NCBI RefSeq assembly: GCF_033568475.1
Contig: NW_027331831.1
Coordinates: 4,092,001-4,156,000, forward strand
Length of the DNA: 64,000 bases
Direction of reading: 5' to 3'
Source: Henckelia pumila
Lineage: Eukaryota > Streptophyta > Magnoliopsida > Lamiales > Gesneriaceae
The position numbers were made by a program, and so were the translations under genes. The notes under the pieces were generated by a model, which worked only from the letters and a program-made list of their open reading frames with translations, was not told the origin of the DNA and searched no databases. Shown here piece by piece: positions 34,176 through 45,066 of the stretch (position 1 is its first letter; the number at the start of each line of letters is the position of its first letter).

Positions 34176-35611
34176 TTAATCATTATTATTTCTTGAATTA
34201 TCAAATGTGGAATCGGATTCAAAATCTGATTCACTTGATTCATCAAGATAATAAATATTTTCATCGTCGGATGAAAATTCAATTGTTTCTACGGGATAGA
34301 ATCCAATAGTATATATTTCTTCAAGAAGTTTAATTTTATTTTTCTTTTCGTTTCGTTTTGGATATTCATTCGCATAATGTCCTTCTTCGTTGCACAACCA
34401 ACATGTGCAATTCTTTCCTTTACCCTTTGGGCAATGTGGTTTTTTGTTATCAAACTTTTTATAAAATTTTCTTTTATAAGGTTTTCAGAAGAAATTCTTT
34501 TTAAATTTCTTTTTCTTATAGGAAATAAATTTCTTATTAAAAGATTATAAGGTTTATTAAATTTATTCTGTTTCTGTCGTTTTAAATATTTGTGTGACAT
34601 GTTTGTTTTGCAACCGTATTCTTTTACTGTGAATTCCATTTTGTCACAACAAAGTTTATTGTTTTGTTTGTAGGATTTAGAGATTCTTTTATTTAGTGTT
34701 ACTTCATGACATTTCTTTGTTATTATGTCTTTGATGAATTTAATAGCTCCTCCTAAAGTTTTAGCATAAGGACTAGTTAAGAATTTATCTTTACTGTGTA
34801 TAGGTATATTAGGTATCTTATTAAAGATACTTAGTTTATAATGTTTCTTTTTATCAGCATCTAATAATTGATAACAGTTTGTTTCATAATCACAAATAAA
34901 TTCTTCTAAGTAACATAAATTGCATAATTTAATATTATCTAATATAAAGATTGCTCTATTTTGTTCTATATTCTTAGCTACCAAATTAGCATCATTATTA
35001 GAAACTCCTAAAAATTCTTGGTACAAGGCATCAACAAAAAGTTCAAAATATCAATGTCCTGTCATTCCTTGTGGTAGATTAGTAATTACTAGGTTTTCAG
35101 CCCAAGTTCTTACTGCTCCTACCAGTGTCATTTTTATCATCCCATGAGTTAAAACTTGAATATTCTCACTTTTGTCTAATAATGGTGTTAATTGAATTTA
35201 TACTGATAGTTCATTTGCCCAATGATCTATCTTTGATTTTCTTTCTTTGGCTGTTGAACAACCTAAATCTAAAATATTCTGTTTCACAAATCCTGATGTT
35301 TTTGATTCTCTAAGAATATCTCTAACATCTTTATAAGATCCAGAGTATTGGTCTCTATTATATTTAAATTCTTCATCATCTCTTCCACCACTACCTTCTA
35401 CATTCGTTCGTAGATTTAATCGTGGTCTAGAATCATCTTCAAATTCTGATTCTGAAATATCCATATCTCTGTATTGTTCTGAGTCCTGATGTGAATGATA
35501 TAATTCTTCTGTATTTACTCCTATTTGTTCAAAATCAGATGAGTCGGATTCACTAAATATCTTCATACTTATGTTTGCCATAACTAAGGGGATTTCTATA
35601 CCATGATTCAA
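34176..35611 (-). pseudogene. Caulimovirid coat protein, broken
   Basis: The acidic Ser/Asp/Glu-rich N-terminus (35611-35198) resembles caulimovirid coat proteins. The frame then continues past stops at 35200-35198 and 35053-35051 into the core (35026-about 34400). A frameshift leads to the C-terminus, where the zinc knuckle reads C-x2-C-x4-H-x4-Y: the last Cys is Tyr. An acidic tail ends at 34176. Capsid assembly and RNA packaging would both be lost. Assignment rests on position, acidic ends and knuckle. Confidence 0.75.
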
Positions 35612-35846
35612 TTTTGAATGGTGGTTCTTCTTCCATTTTTCTTTTTCCTTTATCTATTGGAAGAACTTCCTTAAGATAGTTTAATATTTCATTACTATGT
35701 CTTTCTTGTTCAATTATTAATCTAGTCGTTGCTAAATCAATATATTCTTTGAAATTCTTCTCTAATTCTTGTATTGATAGATTGATCTTACTAATATTAT
35801 TTTCTAAATCTCCTAGATCTTTTTCTAATTTTATTAAGGACGTCAT
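35553..35846 (-). CDS. Caulimovirid small coiled-coil protein (VAP position), 97 aa
   Basis: Open, 97 codons, predicted coiled coil over the first 70 residues (repeated Leu/Ile heptads such as LEKDLGDLENNISKINLSI) and a basic KGKRKMEEE patch. It starts four bases inside the movement-protein end and overlaps the coat-protein start, an arrangement like the virion-associated protein (ORF III) of caulimoviruses. Function by analogy only. Confidence 0.55.
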   Translation of the reverse strand: MTSLIKLEKDLGDLENNISKINLSIQELEKNFKEYIDLATTRLIIEQERHSNEILNYLKEVLPIDKGKRKMEEEPPFKIESWYRNPLSYGKHKYEDI

Positions 35847-36784
35847 TGCAATGAGGTTGACTCATTAACAATAGCTTGTTTAATTTTAAGAATATTTTGA
35901 TTCATGGTTCCAATCTTATCAAGAATATCTTCATCATTTCTAGCAAATGATAATGATCTTCTTGGTATAGACTGTTTTGTGATTTGGAGGTCATCTGAAC
36001 TCCATCTTTTATAGGGATTTATTTCTTCAATAAATGCTTTTCGAGGGTGTTCAATTCTTGTAATATTTTCAAACATTCTTTCAACAGAAATAGCTGGTTT
36101 TGTTGAAATTAATCCTATTTGAGAATTATTACTTATTGCTAACCCGACAACATAGTTTATATTGATCAGATAGTTTCCTGTTAACATAAGATTATTTTTA
36201 TAAAAGTAATAATCTAATGTTAAAACGTCATTTATGTTTTTATCAAAAAGAGATATATTGTATTGTGGATAAATACAAAATTTCATCTTTTTGTAACATA
36301 AATTTCCTTCAATTTTTCCAAGGATAGAATCCTCGAAATTACGTATTCTTTTGTCACGAACTGTTATTTCAATTGGTGTATCTATTCCTTCTCGGTAGTG
36401 AGCTGATATTATTATTTCAATTCCTCCGATATGAACATATTTCAGTTCAAATCGTTCTTTTTCACTGGCTTTTGCCATGATAGTATTAATATCTTGAGTT
36501 GTTAATAACTTCAGAGTATTAGACCTTGATTCGTTATTTATTTTACAAGATCGTTCTTTTGTACGAATCGAATAATAAATTAAATTTTTTTTAGGATTAA
36601 TAAAATTTAAAATCTTACTTAGTATTTCTGGTTGGTCTATTAGATTTGTTTTTGAATTAGAAAATCTTGTTTTCTGTATTTCAGCAAACTTACTTTGATT
36701 GAATATAATATTCAAATTATACTCTTGGTTTTCTTCAGATTCATCGATCTGACTGTTTTGATTTGAAATTGTTACTTCTGTCAT
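35843..36784 (-). CDS. Caulimovirid movement protein, 313 aa, open
   Basis: The only large viral gene without a break. The centre (about residues 110-210) has the 30K-type movement-protein signature region of caulimovirids: a YVHIGGIEI start, an REGIDTPI stretch, then a GNLCYKK segment and later GNYL. Movement proteins form tubules through plasmodesmata. It overlaps the preceding 79-codon frame by 44 bases and the following frame by four. Confidence 0.75.
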   Translation of the reverse strand: MTEVTISNQNSQIDESEENQEYNLNIIFNQSKFAEIQKTRFSNSKTNLIDQPEILSKILNFINPKKNLIYYSIRTKERSCKINNESRSNTLKLLTTQDINTIMAKASEKERFELKYVHIGGIEIIISAHYREGIDTPIEITVRDKRIRNFEDSILGKIEGNLCYKKMKFCIYPQYNISLFDKNINDVLTLDYYFYKNNLMLTGNYLININYVVGLAISNNSQIGLISTKPAISVERMFENITRIEHPRKAFIEEINPYKRWSSDDLQITKQSIPRRSLSFARNDEDILDKIGTMNQNILKIKQAIVNESTSLQ

Positions 36785-36980
36785 TATAACAGATGATAGA
36801 ACTTCTTAATTTTCTTAAGGCTATTAAAAGCCTTTTTGTTGAATCTATCTGTTCTAATAAATTCTGAAAATCTTCGAAACTATCAATTGAAGATTGACAA
36901 TTTTTAAGATGTTTCAAATTGTTTTCACAATTTTCTATATAAAAATTTATATTTTGAGAATATAAATTAAAGATATTCAT
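36741..36980 (-). CDS. Small ORF of unknown role in endogenous caulimovirid, 79 aa
   Basis: 79 codons, Asn/Ser/Leu-rich with a helical centre. Immediately upstream of and overlapping the movement protein. No family recognised. Soymovirus-like genomes have small ORFs here. Confidence 0.4.
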   Translation of the reverse strand: MNIFNLYSQNINFYIENCENNLKHLKNCQSSIDSFEDFQNLLEQIDSTKRLLIALRKLRSSIICYNDRSNNFKSKQSDR

Positions 36981-37071
36981 TTTTGTATTCTCATACCATT
37001 TTCATTTAGTAAAAATTGTTACTTTTATTATTTTGTTTTTTTTGATCGGATTTCGATAACAAAGTTTGTTC

Positions 37072-37293
37072 TTATTCATAACATATTGTTATGTCTTCAA
37101 TTTCATCGTTTTCAGAAATTTGAATTATCATTTTCCAGTTGCTTGAAAAATGTTCTTTTTTATGATTTTTGAAATAAAAGGTTTGGAGATCTTTTATTTT
37201 ATTCCATAATTGATCTATTTGACATAAATCTTTTAGTAAGATTATTTTATCAAATAAATTTTTAATCTCAATATCTAAAGTTAATCCAGGCAT
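37072..37293 (-). CDS. Small ORF next to the primer site in endogenous caulimovirid, 73 aa
   Basis: 73 codons, begins MPGLTLDIE about 20 bases after the tRNA-Met primer site, as the first ORF of the pregenomic RNA would. Product unknown. Confidence 0.45.
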   Translation of the reverse strand: MPGLTLDIEIKNLFDKIILLKDLCQIDQLWNKIKDLQTFYFKNHKKEHFSSNWKMIIQISENDEIEDITICYE

Positions 37294-37313
37294 TAATAAT
37301 CTGCTTTATTTAA

Positions 37314-37325
37314 GCTCTGATACCA
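37314..37325 (-). other. tRNA-Met primer binding site of endogenous caulimovirid
   Basis: The minus strand reads TGGTATCAGAGC, the perfect 12-base complement of the plant initiator tRNA-Met 3' end and the defining minus-strand DNA start of caulimovirids. Confidence 0.92.
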
Positions 37326-38117
37326 GGTTGCGGAATTCTTAAAATTCTTATGAATTTTCTTATTCATGGATTTACAGATCTGATTCATTTATAACAGATA
37401 AATGTTTTCATATTAGTTTGGTTCCATTCATGGGTTATTAATACAAATTTTAGTTGATAAATTGATTCAAATATGGTTAAATCAGAAGTATTTAAACGAT
37501 ATTCATGAAATGTATCATATTCATGATCATCTTTTATTTCGAACCAGTTTTTTATTATTAATCTTCCATTTCTTATAAAGGATTATGACATGATTAATGT
37601 ATTTTGACTATTTCTTTGAATTAAGGGCTGCAGGAGGTTTAGGAAGGTTATCTTGTTTGAATGAATCTTGGTTTTGAGAAGAGGCCAAATCCTTGCTTTC
37701 CCTTAACGATCACTTGATCAACTGGTACTTGCTCTATGGATCTCCAGGTTTACTCTAACCATGAATATTCAATGGTTGGTTTCCAACCTTATCCTCCTTA
37801 CGCCCTGCTTGTTTAGTTATTAGCCATAAGGCTTATTTTGTTTCTGATTTTATGTTTCTTAGTTTCTGATAGTTTTCATACGTCTTGTATGAACCAGATT
37901 GTAAGAAACTTTAAGAAGAGAGAGATACTCAAACTTCACTTCTTTTTTTTTTTTTTTACAATACAAAACATCTCCTTTTATAGGCGTGGATAAACGCATA
38001 CATAATTAAAAATAAAAAAAAGAGGGGGACCACCCGACACTACATAATGGAAACAGCTCATTTTACATCTGAGTGGATGCCTTTAACATGTGGTGTGGTC
38101 CACGATTTCATTTGTTT
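37326..38117 (-). promoter_or_regulatory. Pregenomic promoter and leader of endogenous caulimovirid
   Basis: TATA box TATAAAAG at 37982-37975, followed by a poly-A stretch, and a leader of about 650 bases to the primer site at 37325. Comparable leaders in caulimovirids are long and structured. No coding region here. Confidence 0.65.
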
Positions 38118-39328
38118 TTACATTGTGTCACTCTCTGAATCACTGGTGCATTCGGACCATTTCTTTATTGGTTTGTATTCTTTGACAGCTGGTTTGTCCT
38201 CTTTGACATCTACTTCTTCTGTCTGAATGGGTTGGCAATGTCCACATTTGTGAGTGGAAATCATTATTCTTAGTCTTTGACATAACATTTGTTGGGTTTC
38301 TCGGGTCATGTCAACTCTTGCTTCATAGATTGGAGCTTCGAATTGAGCTAACATGGCTTGTTCTTTCTTTTGGATTGTCTCCTTGTGTCCAGTGGTTAAT
38401 AAAATTTTACTGGTTGCAAAATTTATTTTAACCTTTGTGTTTTCATCAATCTTTCCTGTCTTTGAGATCATATCAATCAATGTCTTTATTCTTATCTCAG
38501 GAAGTGTTGAGTATCCATTACTGGTTTCTCTTCATTTGATCCTTCGAAGAAGAACTTGTCTTTTTGTTTTCGACATTGAATATATACCATTGGTTGATAG
38601 AATTTGTTATCATCCCAATCTGGAAGGGTTGAGTGAATACTCAATGTTAATACTGGATCGTCCTTAAAGACTGCTTTCTTGAACTGGATGATACTATTTC
38701 TCAACTGATATGGAAATAGTTCTATTTTTTGATTGTTGGGACTGACTTCCAATCCACTTAATAATCCATTTGAAAAGAATCTTGCGACTTCATGCGCTGG
38801 AACACCTTGCAGTGTTCTTGCTCTTGATATGCTCTGTGTGTCATAAGTTTGTAGCCAAGATTCTGTAGATGGTTTGGCTATTCTCAAATAGTTTAGTGTT
38901 TCAAAGAATTCGGTCTTGAGTTTTTCTGAAAAATTTGTTTTTTCAAAAATTGGTTTTTGTGGTCGCAGATTGACCATCTTTCTTTCTTTCTTTTCAAGGG
39001 CACTTTTAAACGTCCTTTCTTCTTTTTTATTTTTTTCGGTGCTGGCTGTGTCCATCGGTTCTTTTTTCTTTTCTTTTTCTTTGTCAGTGTTGGCTGTGAC
39101 CACTGACTGTTTCTCTTTTATCTCCATTATTTTGTCAAATGGAGTTGCCATTTTGATTGGTGTTCTTGGTGAGGATGATGATGATGAAGTTATCATCTTT
39201 TCTTCTGTCCTTTGAATTTTTCTACTCAAATTCCTTTCTTTTAGTTGAAGAATTTGAATTTCTTCCCGCAATTCAATCAATTGTTCTTTTAATTGACTTA
39301 GTTGATCCATCTTGATTATACTCTGCAC
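38118..39328 (-). pseudogene. Caulimovirid TAV-position protein (transactivator/viroplasmin?), frameshifted
   Basis: Begins with MDQLSQLKEQ (the open frame starts a few codons earlier), a coiled-coil N-terminus (residues 1-40), Lys/Glu/Thr/Ser-rich linker, then a globular part containing GVPAHEVARFF. A frameshift near 38485-38500 separates it from the C-terminal 120 codons, which end in an acidic/Ser-rich tail. Position between pol and the leader is that of ORF VI, the inclusion-body transactivator of polycistronic translation. I assign it by position; sequence similarity was not established. Confidence 0.55.
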
Positions 39329-39506
39329 AAGAAAACATATTTATATATATAATGGTTAGTAAAATAACTCTTTTCGTGAGTAATTCGGATAGTTTTATTA
39401 TGTGTATCATTGCATTTATAAATTCTTTTGCAAGAATTGAATCAATCTTAAATTGATTATTTTACTCAAAGAGTAATTTATGTTTCTGAATATAAATCTC
39501 ATTTCA

Positions 39507-41551
39507 TTAATTTATATTCCCTATGCTTTCTGAGGCATGTTCGGATGACTCACAGTCATTTTTTGGATCACTTAGGATCTCCTTTGTTATTCCGTTACTA
39601 CGGATAGTATAGTTTGGATGAAGTTCTCTGGTTAATGCGTCGGGTAATAAATTATCCGTTCCTTTGACATGTTGGATCTCGAACTGATAATGGTTCAATT
39701 CCAATTGCCATCTAATTAACCTTCCTGCATTTTTCCCTGCATTTCTTGATATTTTCCTTGTCTTGAAATATGTTAAATTCATATTATCTGTTCTTACTAA
39801 AAACGGTTTAGAAATAAGATAAATTTCATAAGTTTTAATTGTGAATATTAAAGCTAATAATTCTTTTTTATTCGAATGATAATTTAATTGTGCACCTTGA
39901 AAAGTTCCTGATGTATAGTTGCATAATTCTTCATTATTTCTAGTAGTTGTTTTAGTAAGTTCTTCTAAATTTTTTCTCCAGTATAAGCTTTTAAACATGC
40001 TCCCCAGTATTCATCTGAAGCGTCTGTTTCAATTATTATTATATCTTTATTTGAAGGAAAATATAATTCAGGAAGATTACTAATTATTTTCTTTTTAATA
40101 GTGTCTATGTAATTAGTATCTTCTTTCGACCATTTCCACTTATAGTCCTGTTTAAGTTTTACCTGAAGAGGTTTTCTGATTTCTGCAAGTTTCTTAATGT
40201 AATTTCCAGAATAAGTAAATAATCCTAAAAAACTTCTTAATTGATCTTTATCCTTGATTTCACTAGGAAAATCATTACTTTTCTTAAGTATATGCGGTTG
40301 TAAACAATGTTTTCCATCTTCTATTTGTAATCCTAAATAATTTATTTTTGTTTTGAATAATTGTGCTTTCTTTTCAGAAAGTATAATTCCATCTTTATGA
40401 CAAATATCTAAAACTGTCATGAGATCTTTATAATGTTGATCTAGTGTTTTTGAATAAATTAATATGCCATCTATATAAACACAAAAAAAATCTATATATG
40501 ATTTAAAAGATTCATCCATATATTTTTGAAAGATACCTGGTGCTTGTTTAAGTCCGAAAGGTAATACAGTTCATTGATACTGTCCTTTTGGACAACTGAA
40601 TGCTGTAAGTAATTGTGTTTGTGGTTCTAGTTGAATTTGCCAGAATCCTGATTTACAATCTAAACTGAAAAAATATTTCATTTTTCCTATATAAGATAGT
40701 AAATCATTCTTATTTGGGATATAATATTCATCCATAATTGTTGCTTTATTCATTTTTCGATAATCAATTACCATTCTTTTCTTATCAGTATCTTTTTTAC
40801 TGACATAAAAGGCTGGTGAAGAGTGTGGACTTTTACTAGGGATGATTATCTTAAGTTTTAATAATTCTTGAACTTCTTTTTCAAATATTTTTACATCATC
40901 CATGTTACATCTTCTTGGTGCTTCACGGATTGTGATATTAGGGTCTTTGAGTTTTATTGAAGCAATGAATTGTTTTCTTTTCTTAATTTTGTCCTGAGGA
41001 TTTTCAGAACAAATATCATGAAATTTTCTCATGATTTCTTTTTCAGGATTAATCGTTAAAATATTTTCTATTTTTAGTTCTATTGGATTTGTATTTCGTT
41101 TATGAAAATTCTTTGTAAATCCTTCATTTCCTACGCGAAATGTTGTTCGTATTTTGGGAATGTAAATCATTGATGATCATTTGTTTAAAGTTATGTGATC
41201 TTCAAATTGTGTAAAGGGAAGATATTCTCTTAAAAAGTTATTTCCTATTATAATGTCCATTCCTGATTCTATTTGATATATAATGGGTATTACAAATTTT
41301 GTTTCTTCTATTTATATTTTTAATTTTTCTGCTACTGTATTAAGCATGATTATTGATTCATCTCCTATTCGAACTTTTAATCTTTTATCATATTTCTTCC
41401 AATAATGATTTGAACGTATATGCTTGCTTCCTAAACACATACTTGCTCCTGTATCAACATAAGCATGTATATGATATGGTTTATGTTCTTTGATTTTAAT
41501 TTGAATTTATATATATATATTATTTGGATTAGTTTTGTTTTTATTATCCAT
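39507..41551 (-). pseudogene. Caulimovirid pol (protease-RT-RNase H), multiple breaks
   Basis: Starts at the ATG at 41551-41549. The aspartic protease motif DTGA is near 41450. RT begins about 41000, with the MVIDYRKMNKAT stretch and SLDCKSGFWQI. The catalytic YxDD box reads YIDG. RNase H spans about 40060-39620 (ETDASDEYWG; ELLAL; GTDNLLPDALTR). Breaks: stops at 41509-41507, 41314-41312, 41179-41177 and 40573-40571, and a frameshift near 39980. With the active-site change and five breaks, no polymerase activity is possible. Confidence 0.88.
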
Positions 41552-41848
41552 TCTCTCATTTATTTATTTATTTATTTATTTTTTTTAAGATAAGGGTAAA
41601 ATTGGTATTTAGAAACAAAAATTTCTCTCTCCAGGGAGTTGAAAGTAAGTTTTATTTATGTAGGGATTTATAAATAAGTTATAAAGTGGTTTAGGGAGTG
41701 ATTGGCAATTAACCCTTAAAAAACGGGTCAACGTAGTTATATTTATAATAAAAATTATCATGAAAATATTGTCCCACAAATATATATATAATAATTCTTA
41801 CTTCAGTGTTTATAAGTCATGACATAATAGTGAAAGATTTTCTCACAA

Positions 41849-41914
<66 letters not shown>

Positions 41915-43120
41915 TTCAGAGTCCGTTTGGGTTGAATGATAGGATAGTAAAATTATATGTAATTGAAATAATAAAATATTGAAATGTAAGGACAAATTAT
42001 TTATCGTTATAAAATATATGATGTTTGGTATGATTTTAATATGATTAATTAATTTTGTGTATTACCTAAAAATGACAAAAATACTCCCAATAATAAAATA
42101 TATATAATAACTAGTATAAATAATAATAAATGAAAATAACTGTGATAATAATATGATGATATTAATATTAGTAACAACATTGTTATAAATTTTAAATTTT
42201 AAATTTTTATTTTTTTATTATTCAGTTTTATTCTCATTTTTAAGAATATGAAATATTTTTATAATAAATAGTGATGGAAATCTTAATATTTTTATTATTC
42301 GAAATGTAAATTATTTTTATTTTTAATTTAAATATTAATATGCATTATTTTTATTATTTTATTGACATGTATTTCTTACTTAGAACTTATACTTCATCTT
42401 AACTATCTTTGTCAATATTAGTTAAATCAATTTGTTTGTTATCATCCATCAATAATTTGTTCTTATTAGATAATGGTATAATTAATATAATATTATTAAA
42501 TGAATTCATATTATTTTAATTAATATTTCTTATAATTAATCATTTTATATGTTATTATTTACTAATTATTCTCGTTAATAATATTATCTGAAAAATAAAT
42601 TATAAATTAAAATTAAAAAGTGGGTAGTAAATTTGTTCATTGGGTTTAGCACAATTTTCGAAAAGAACTTATATTTTTATTATTAGTTTAAAAGATTTCA
42701 TTCTCTCTCCGAGTAGCGTATTGTACTCGCATTATTCATTGGGTTCTGATGGATTAACCAAGACAAGTCAAGAAAAGTAATAAGATAAGAAAGAAAAGCG
42801 GACAAACAATTTGAAAAGTTTTTTTTTAATTTTATATTCATTTATAAAGGGTATAATAGTAAATATGCCCTTTATCCTAGCCCCAACTTAAATAATCATG
42901 TGACTCAGCAGGGTTAAATTATCTGTCATTTTAGGTGTACAGTGCGGGTCGTCTACGGGCCATTGAGATAGCCAAAAAAACATACCAAACCAATGATAAA
43001 GATTGATTATTAATTAATAGTTGGCAAGCAAAAATTAACTTTACCATCTAACTACTAATTAACTTGCAAAATTTGAGTAATATACATAAATGCTAGTAGT
43101 TTTAAGCTATTTATAATCAT
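41552..43120. other. AT-rich spacer with microsatellites
   Basis: No gene. Contains an (ATTT)n run at the virus edge (41556-41582), a diverged inverted counterpart of the left virus flank (about 41585-41720) and an (ATA)n-(TTA)n palindromic microsatellite at about 41848-41912. Confidence 0.6.
41848..41912. repeat. Palindromic (ATA)n/(TTA)n microsatellite
   Basis: About ten ATA-type triplets run directly into about ten TTA-type triplets, forming a long AT-only inverted repeat able to fold back. Confidence 0.85.
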
Positions 43121-43127
43121 CCGAATT

Positions 43128-43556
43128 TAGAGTTACAAACGAATCGAATTGAGACAAATAATGTTAAAATTTTAAGGTTCGAATTCGGCTTGATATTAGT
43201 ATATTCGAGTTCGAGCTCGATTCGAAGCTTGATTTTCAAATATTTTGCCTCGAGTTCGATTCGAAATATTCGAACCTATTCGTAACTATTGTTCGGATAT
43301 TATGGTTCAAAAATCTCAAAATATTCGAAAAAGTTAGAAATGTATATATATTTATTATATAATTATATTATATTATATTAATTAAATATTAAAGCTTGCG
43401 AACTGTCGAATAAAATAATTTTAGCTCAAACTCGGCTCGAAAAAAAGTTCGAAATGTTCGAATTCGACTCGATTTCGATAAGTTCGAATACGAATCAAAT
43501 ATTTATCGAACCAATCGACTAGAAAAGCTCACGAACATATTTGGTTCGCTTCAACC
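43128..43556. mobile_element. TTCGA-rich MITE-like element (hAT-type?)
   Basis: About 430 bp packed with TTCGAA/TTCGA motifs on both strands. The ends are imperfect inverted copies (GAGTTACAAACGAATCGAA at the left; GGGGTTGAAGCGAACCAAA as reverse complement at the right). No coding capacity. Target duplication is not clear, so the exact limits are uncertain. Confidence 0.5.
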
Positions 43557-43589
43557 CCTTTATCCGATGGAATAAAATTGAGGAAAGTG

Positions 43590-44149
43590 GTGTATGTGTA
43601 ATGATTTGTTCGAAACATGCACTCGAGCTAGTAGATTTCTCGCTCGAGCGCGCCTTCATAATGCGCCCTCCGGAACTCCGATTTGCGCTCGAGCAAGATC
43701 AATTCTCGCTCGAGCGCGCCATGAAAAGCAAGATTCTGGAAATGTATCTCATGCTTGAGCGAGTAAATCTCGCTCGAGCGCCTGGAATTTTCTGCTCCGT
43801 GCAACGATTTTGAAAAATTCATATCTCGAGTTCTAGTCGTCGGATCGAACTGAAATTTGGAAAACAGCTTCAAAACATCTTGAACTTCATTTTGAATGGT
43901 GAAGATCGGATTTGAATCTCCTTAATACTAAAAATGAATTTTTGACCTAGGCTGCTCCGTAATTCATTCTTGCAGCTCTTTTCTTGCTCCAAATTCTTCA
44001 TTTCTTCAATATTTCCTTCAAATAAAACCCGGAGAGTGAAATGCACATGCATGCAATAAAAAACATAAAAATACACATAGAACAATACGAATGCATGCAA
44101 CATAGACATAAAAATAACATGAAATAATGCACACAAAATTCACTTATCA
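43590..44149. repeat. LTR-like segment with CGCTCGAGCG palindromes
   Basis: Contains the perfect 10-base palindrome CGCTCGAGCG at 43641, 43707 and 43771 (spacing 66 and 64), each within a related unit of about 65 bp, followed by sequence ending CACTTATCA. Reverse-complemented it would start TGATAAGTG, as an LTR does. No partner LTR or target duplication found. The open frames here are by-products of the repeats. Confidence 0.4.
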
Positions 44150-44660
44150 GAGGTGCAGTAAGCTGGGTTTCAAAACTGCAAACAGTTGTGGCATTTTTTA
44201 CAACGGAGGCAGAATACATGACAGCTACTCAAGTTTGCAAGGAGGCAATATGAATTAAAAGGTTATTGCAGGAGCTTGGGCTCAAACAAGAGAAAATTCT
44301 TTTGTTTTGTAATTCAGAAGACGCGGTTTGCACGCGGTTTGCTCATCTATAAATAGATAGATTCTGAATCAGTTTCAAGCATCCCATCTTCTGAGTTCCC
44401 TTCCAATTTAATTACATTCAATACATTTGAGTGTATTTCTATATATATTTGTGAGATAGGTTTTATCATGTATTAAAAGAGTGACTGTCTCTTTGAAAAC
44501 ACATAGAGAGGTTGTAATTCTTCAAATATTATAGTGAAATCTTTTCATCTTGCCCATGGTTTTTACCCAAATAATTTTTGGGGTTTTTTCACGTAATCTT
44601 GGTGTCTATTTTATTCTTCAATTTTCATAGTTTTCTATCTCATGATGATGCACCTGAGAT
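44150..44660 (+). mobile_element. Copia RNase H tail and partial LTR
   Basis: 44152-44320 translates to GAVSWVSKLQ, then FTTEAEYMTATQ and LLQELGLKQ, the end of a copia RNase H with one stop. It is followed by an LTR-like block with a TATA box (TATAAATA, 44348-44355) and a CCCATGGTTTTTACCC... stretch familiar from copia LTRs. An old, truncated element unrelated in frame to its neighbours. Confidence 0.7.
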
Positions 44661-45066
44661 TAACACTAATTAGTGATAATTCTCTTGAAAATAATGTGAT
44701 TTGTAGTTGCCAATATGCAAACTTGTTCATGAGCGCTAGAGGATCGAAGTTACAAGGTAATTATTCAAACTAAATTTTTTACGCCAAAATTAATTAACAT
44801 ACCAACTATTGTACACGGAAAAACTAATTTATGTTCGTATAATGTGTACCCAACAAGTACCAATGTAAATTAAAAAAACTTTCCACACAGAGAGTTTGTA
44901 CATGCTTTCTTTGAAAATTTATACATTTGAAGGAAAGGGGAAAAAATCAATTCAACTTTAAAAGAAATCACCAAGTACCAATAACAATGTTGTTGTAATT
45001 TCTTTACCAGAAAATGGAAGACGTGTGAGAAAAGAAAAATCAATATCTTCAGCTATGTTAAAAAAC
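44661..45066. other. Spacer and 3' flank of UTR2 gene
   Basis: AT-rich; the part next to 45066 is probably the 3' UTR of the minus-strand transporter gene. Confidence 0.5.

Larger units (their letters stand above)
34176..41551 (-). mobile_element. Endogenous caulimovirid (pararetrovirus), near-full-length, decayed
   Basis: Reading the minus strand: pol (protease-RT-RNase H), a TAV-position protein, a promoter/leader with tRNA-Met primer site, two small ORFs, movement protein, a coiled-coil protein, coat protein with zinc knuckle. This is the circular caulimovirid gene order (MP, VAP, CP, Pol, TAV, closest to the Caulimovirus/Soymovirus plan) opened between CP and Pol; the segment begins at the pol ATG (41551) and ends after the CP tail. 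About 7.4 kb is close to one genome. Caulimovirids have no integrase, so integration was illegitimate. Stops and frameshifts affect most large genes, so it is a genomic fossil and not an infectious copy. Confidence 0.88.
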
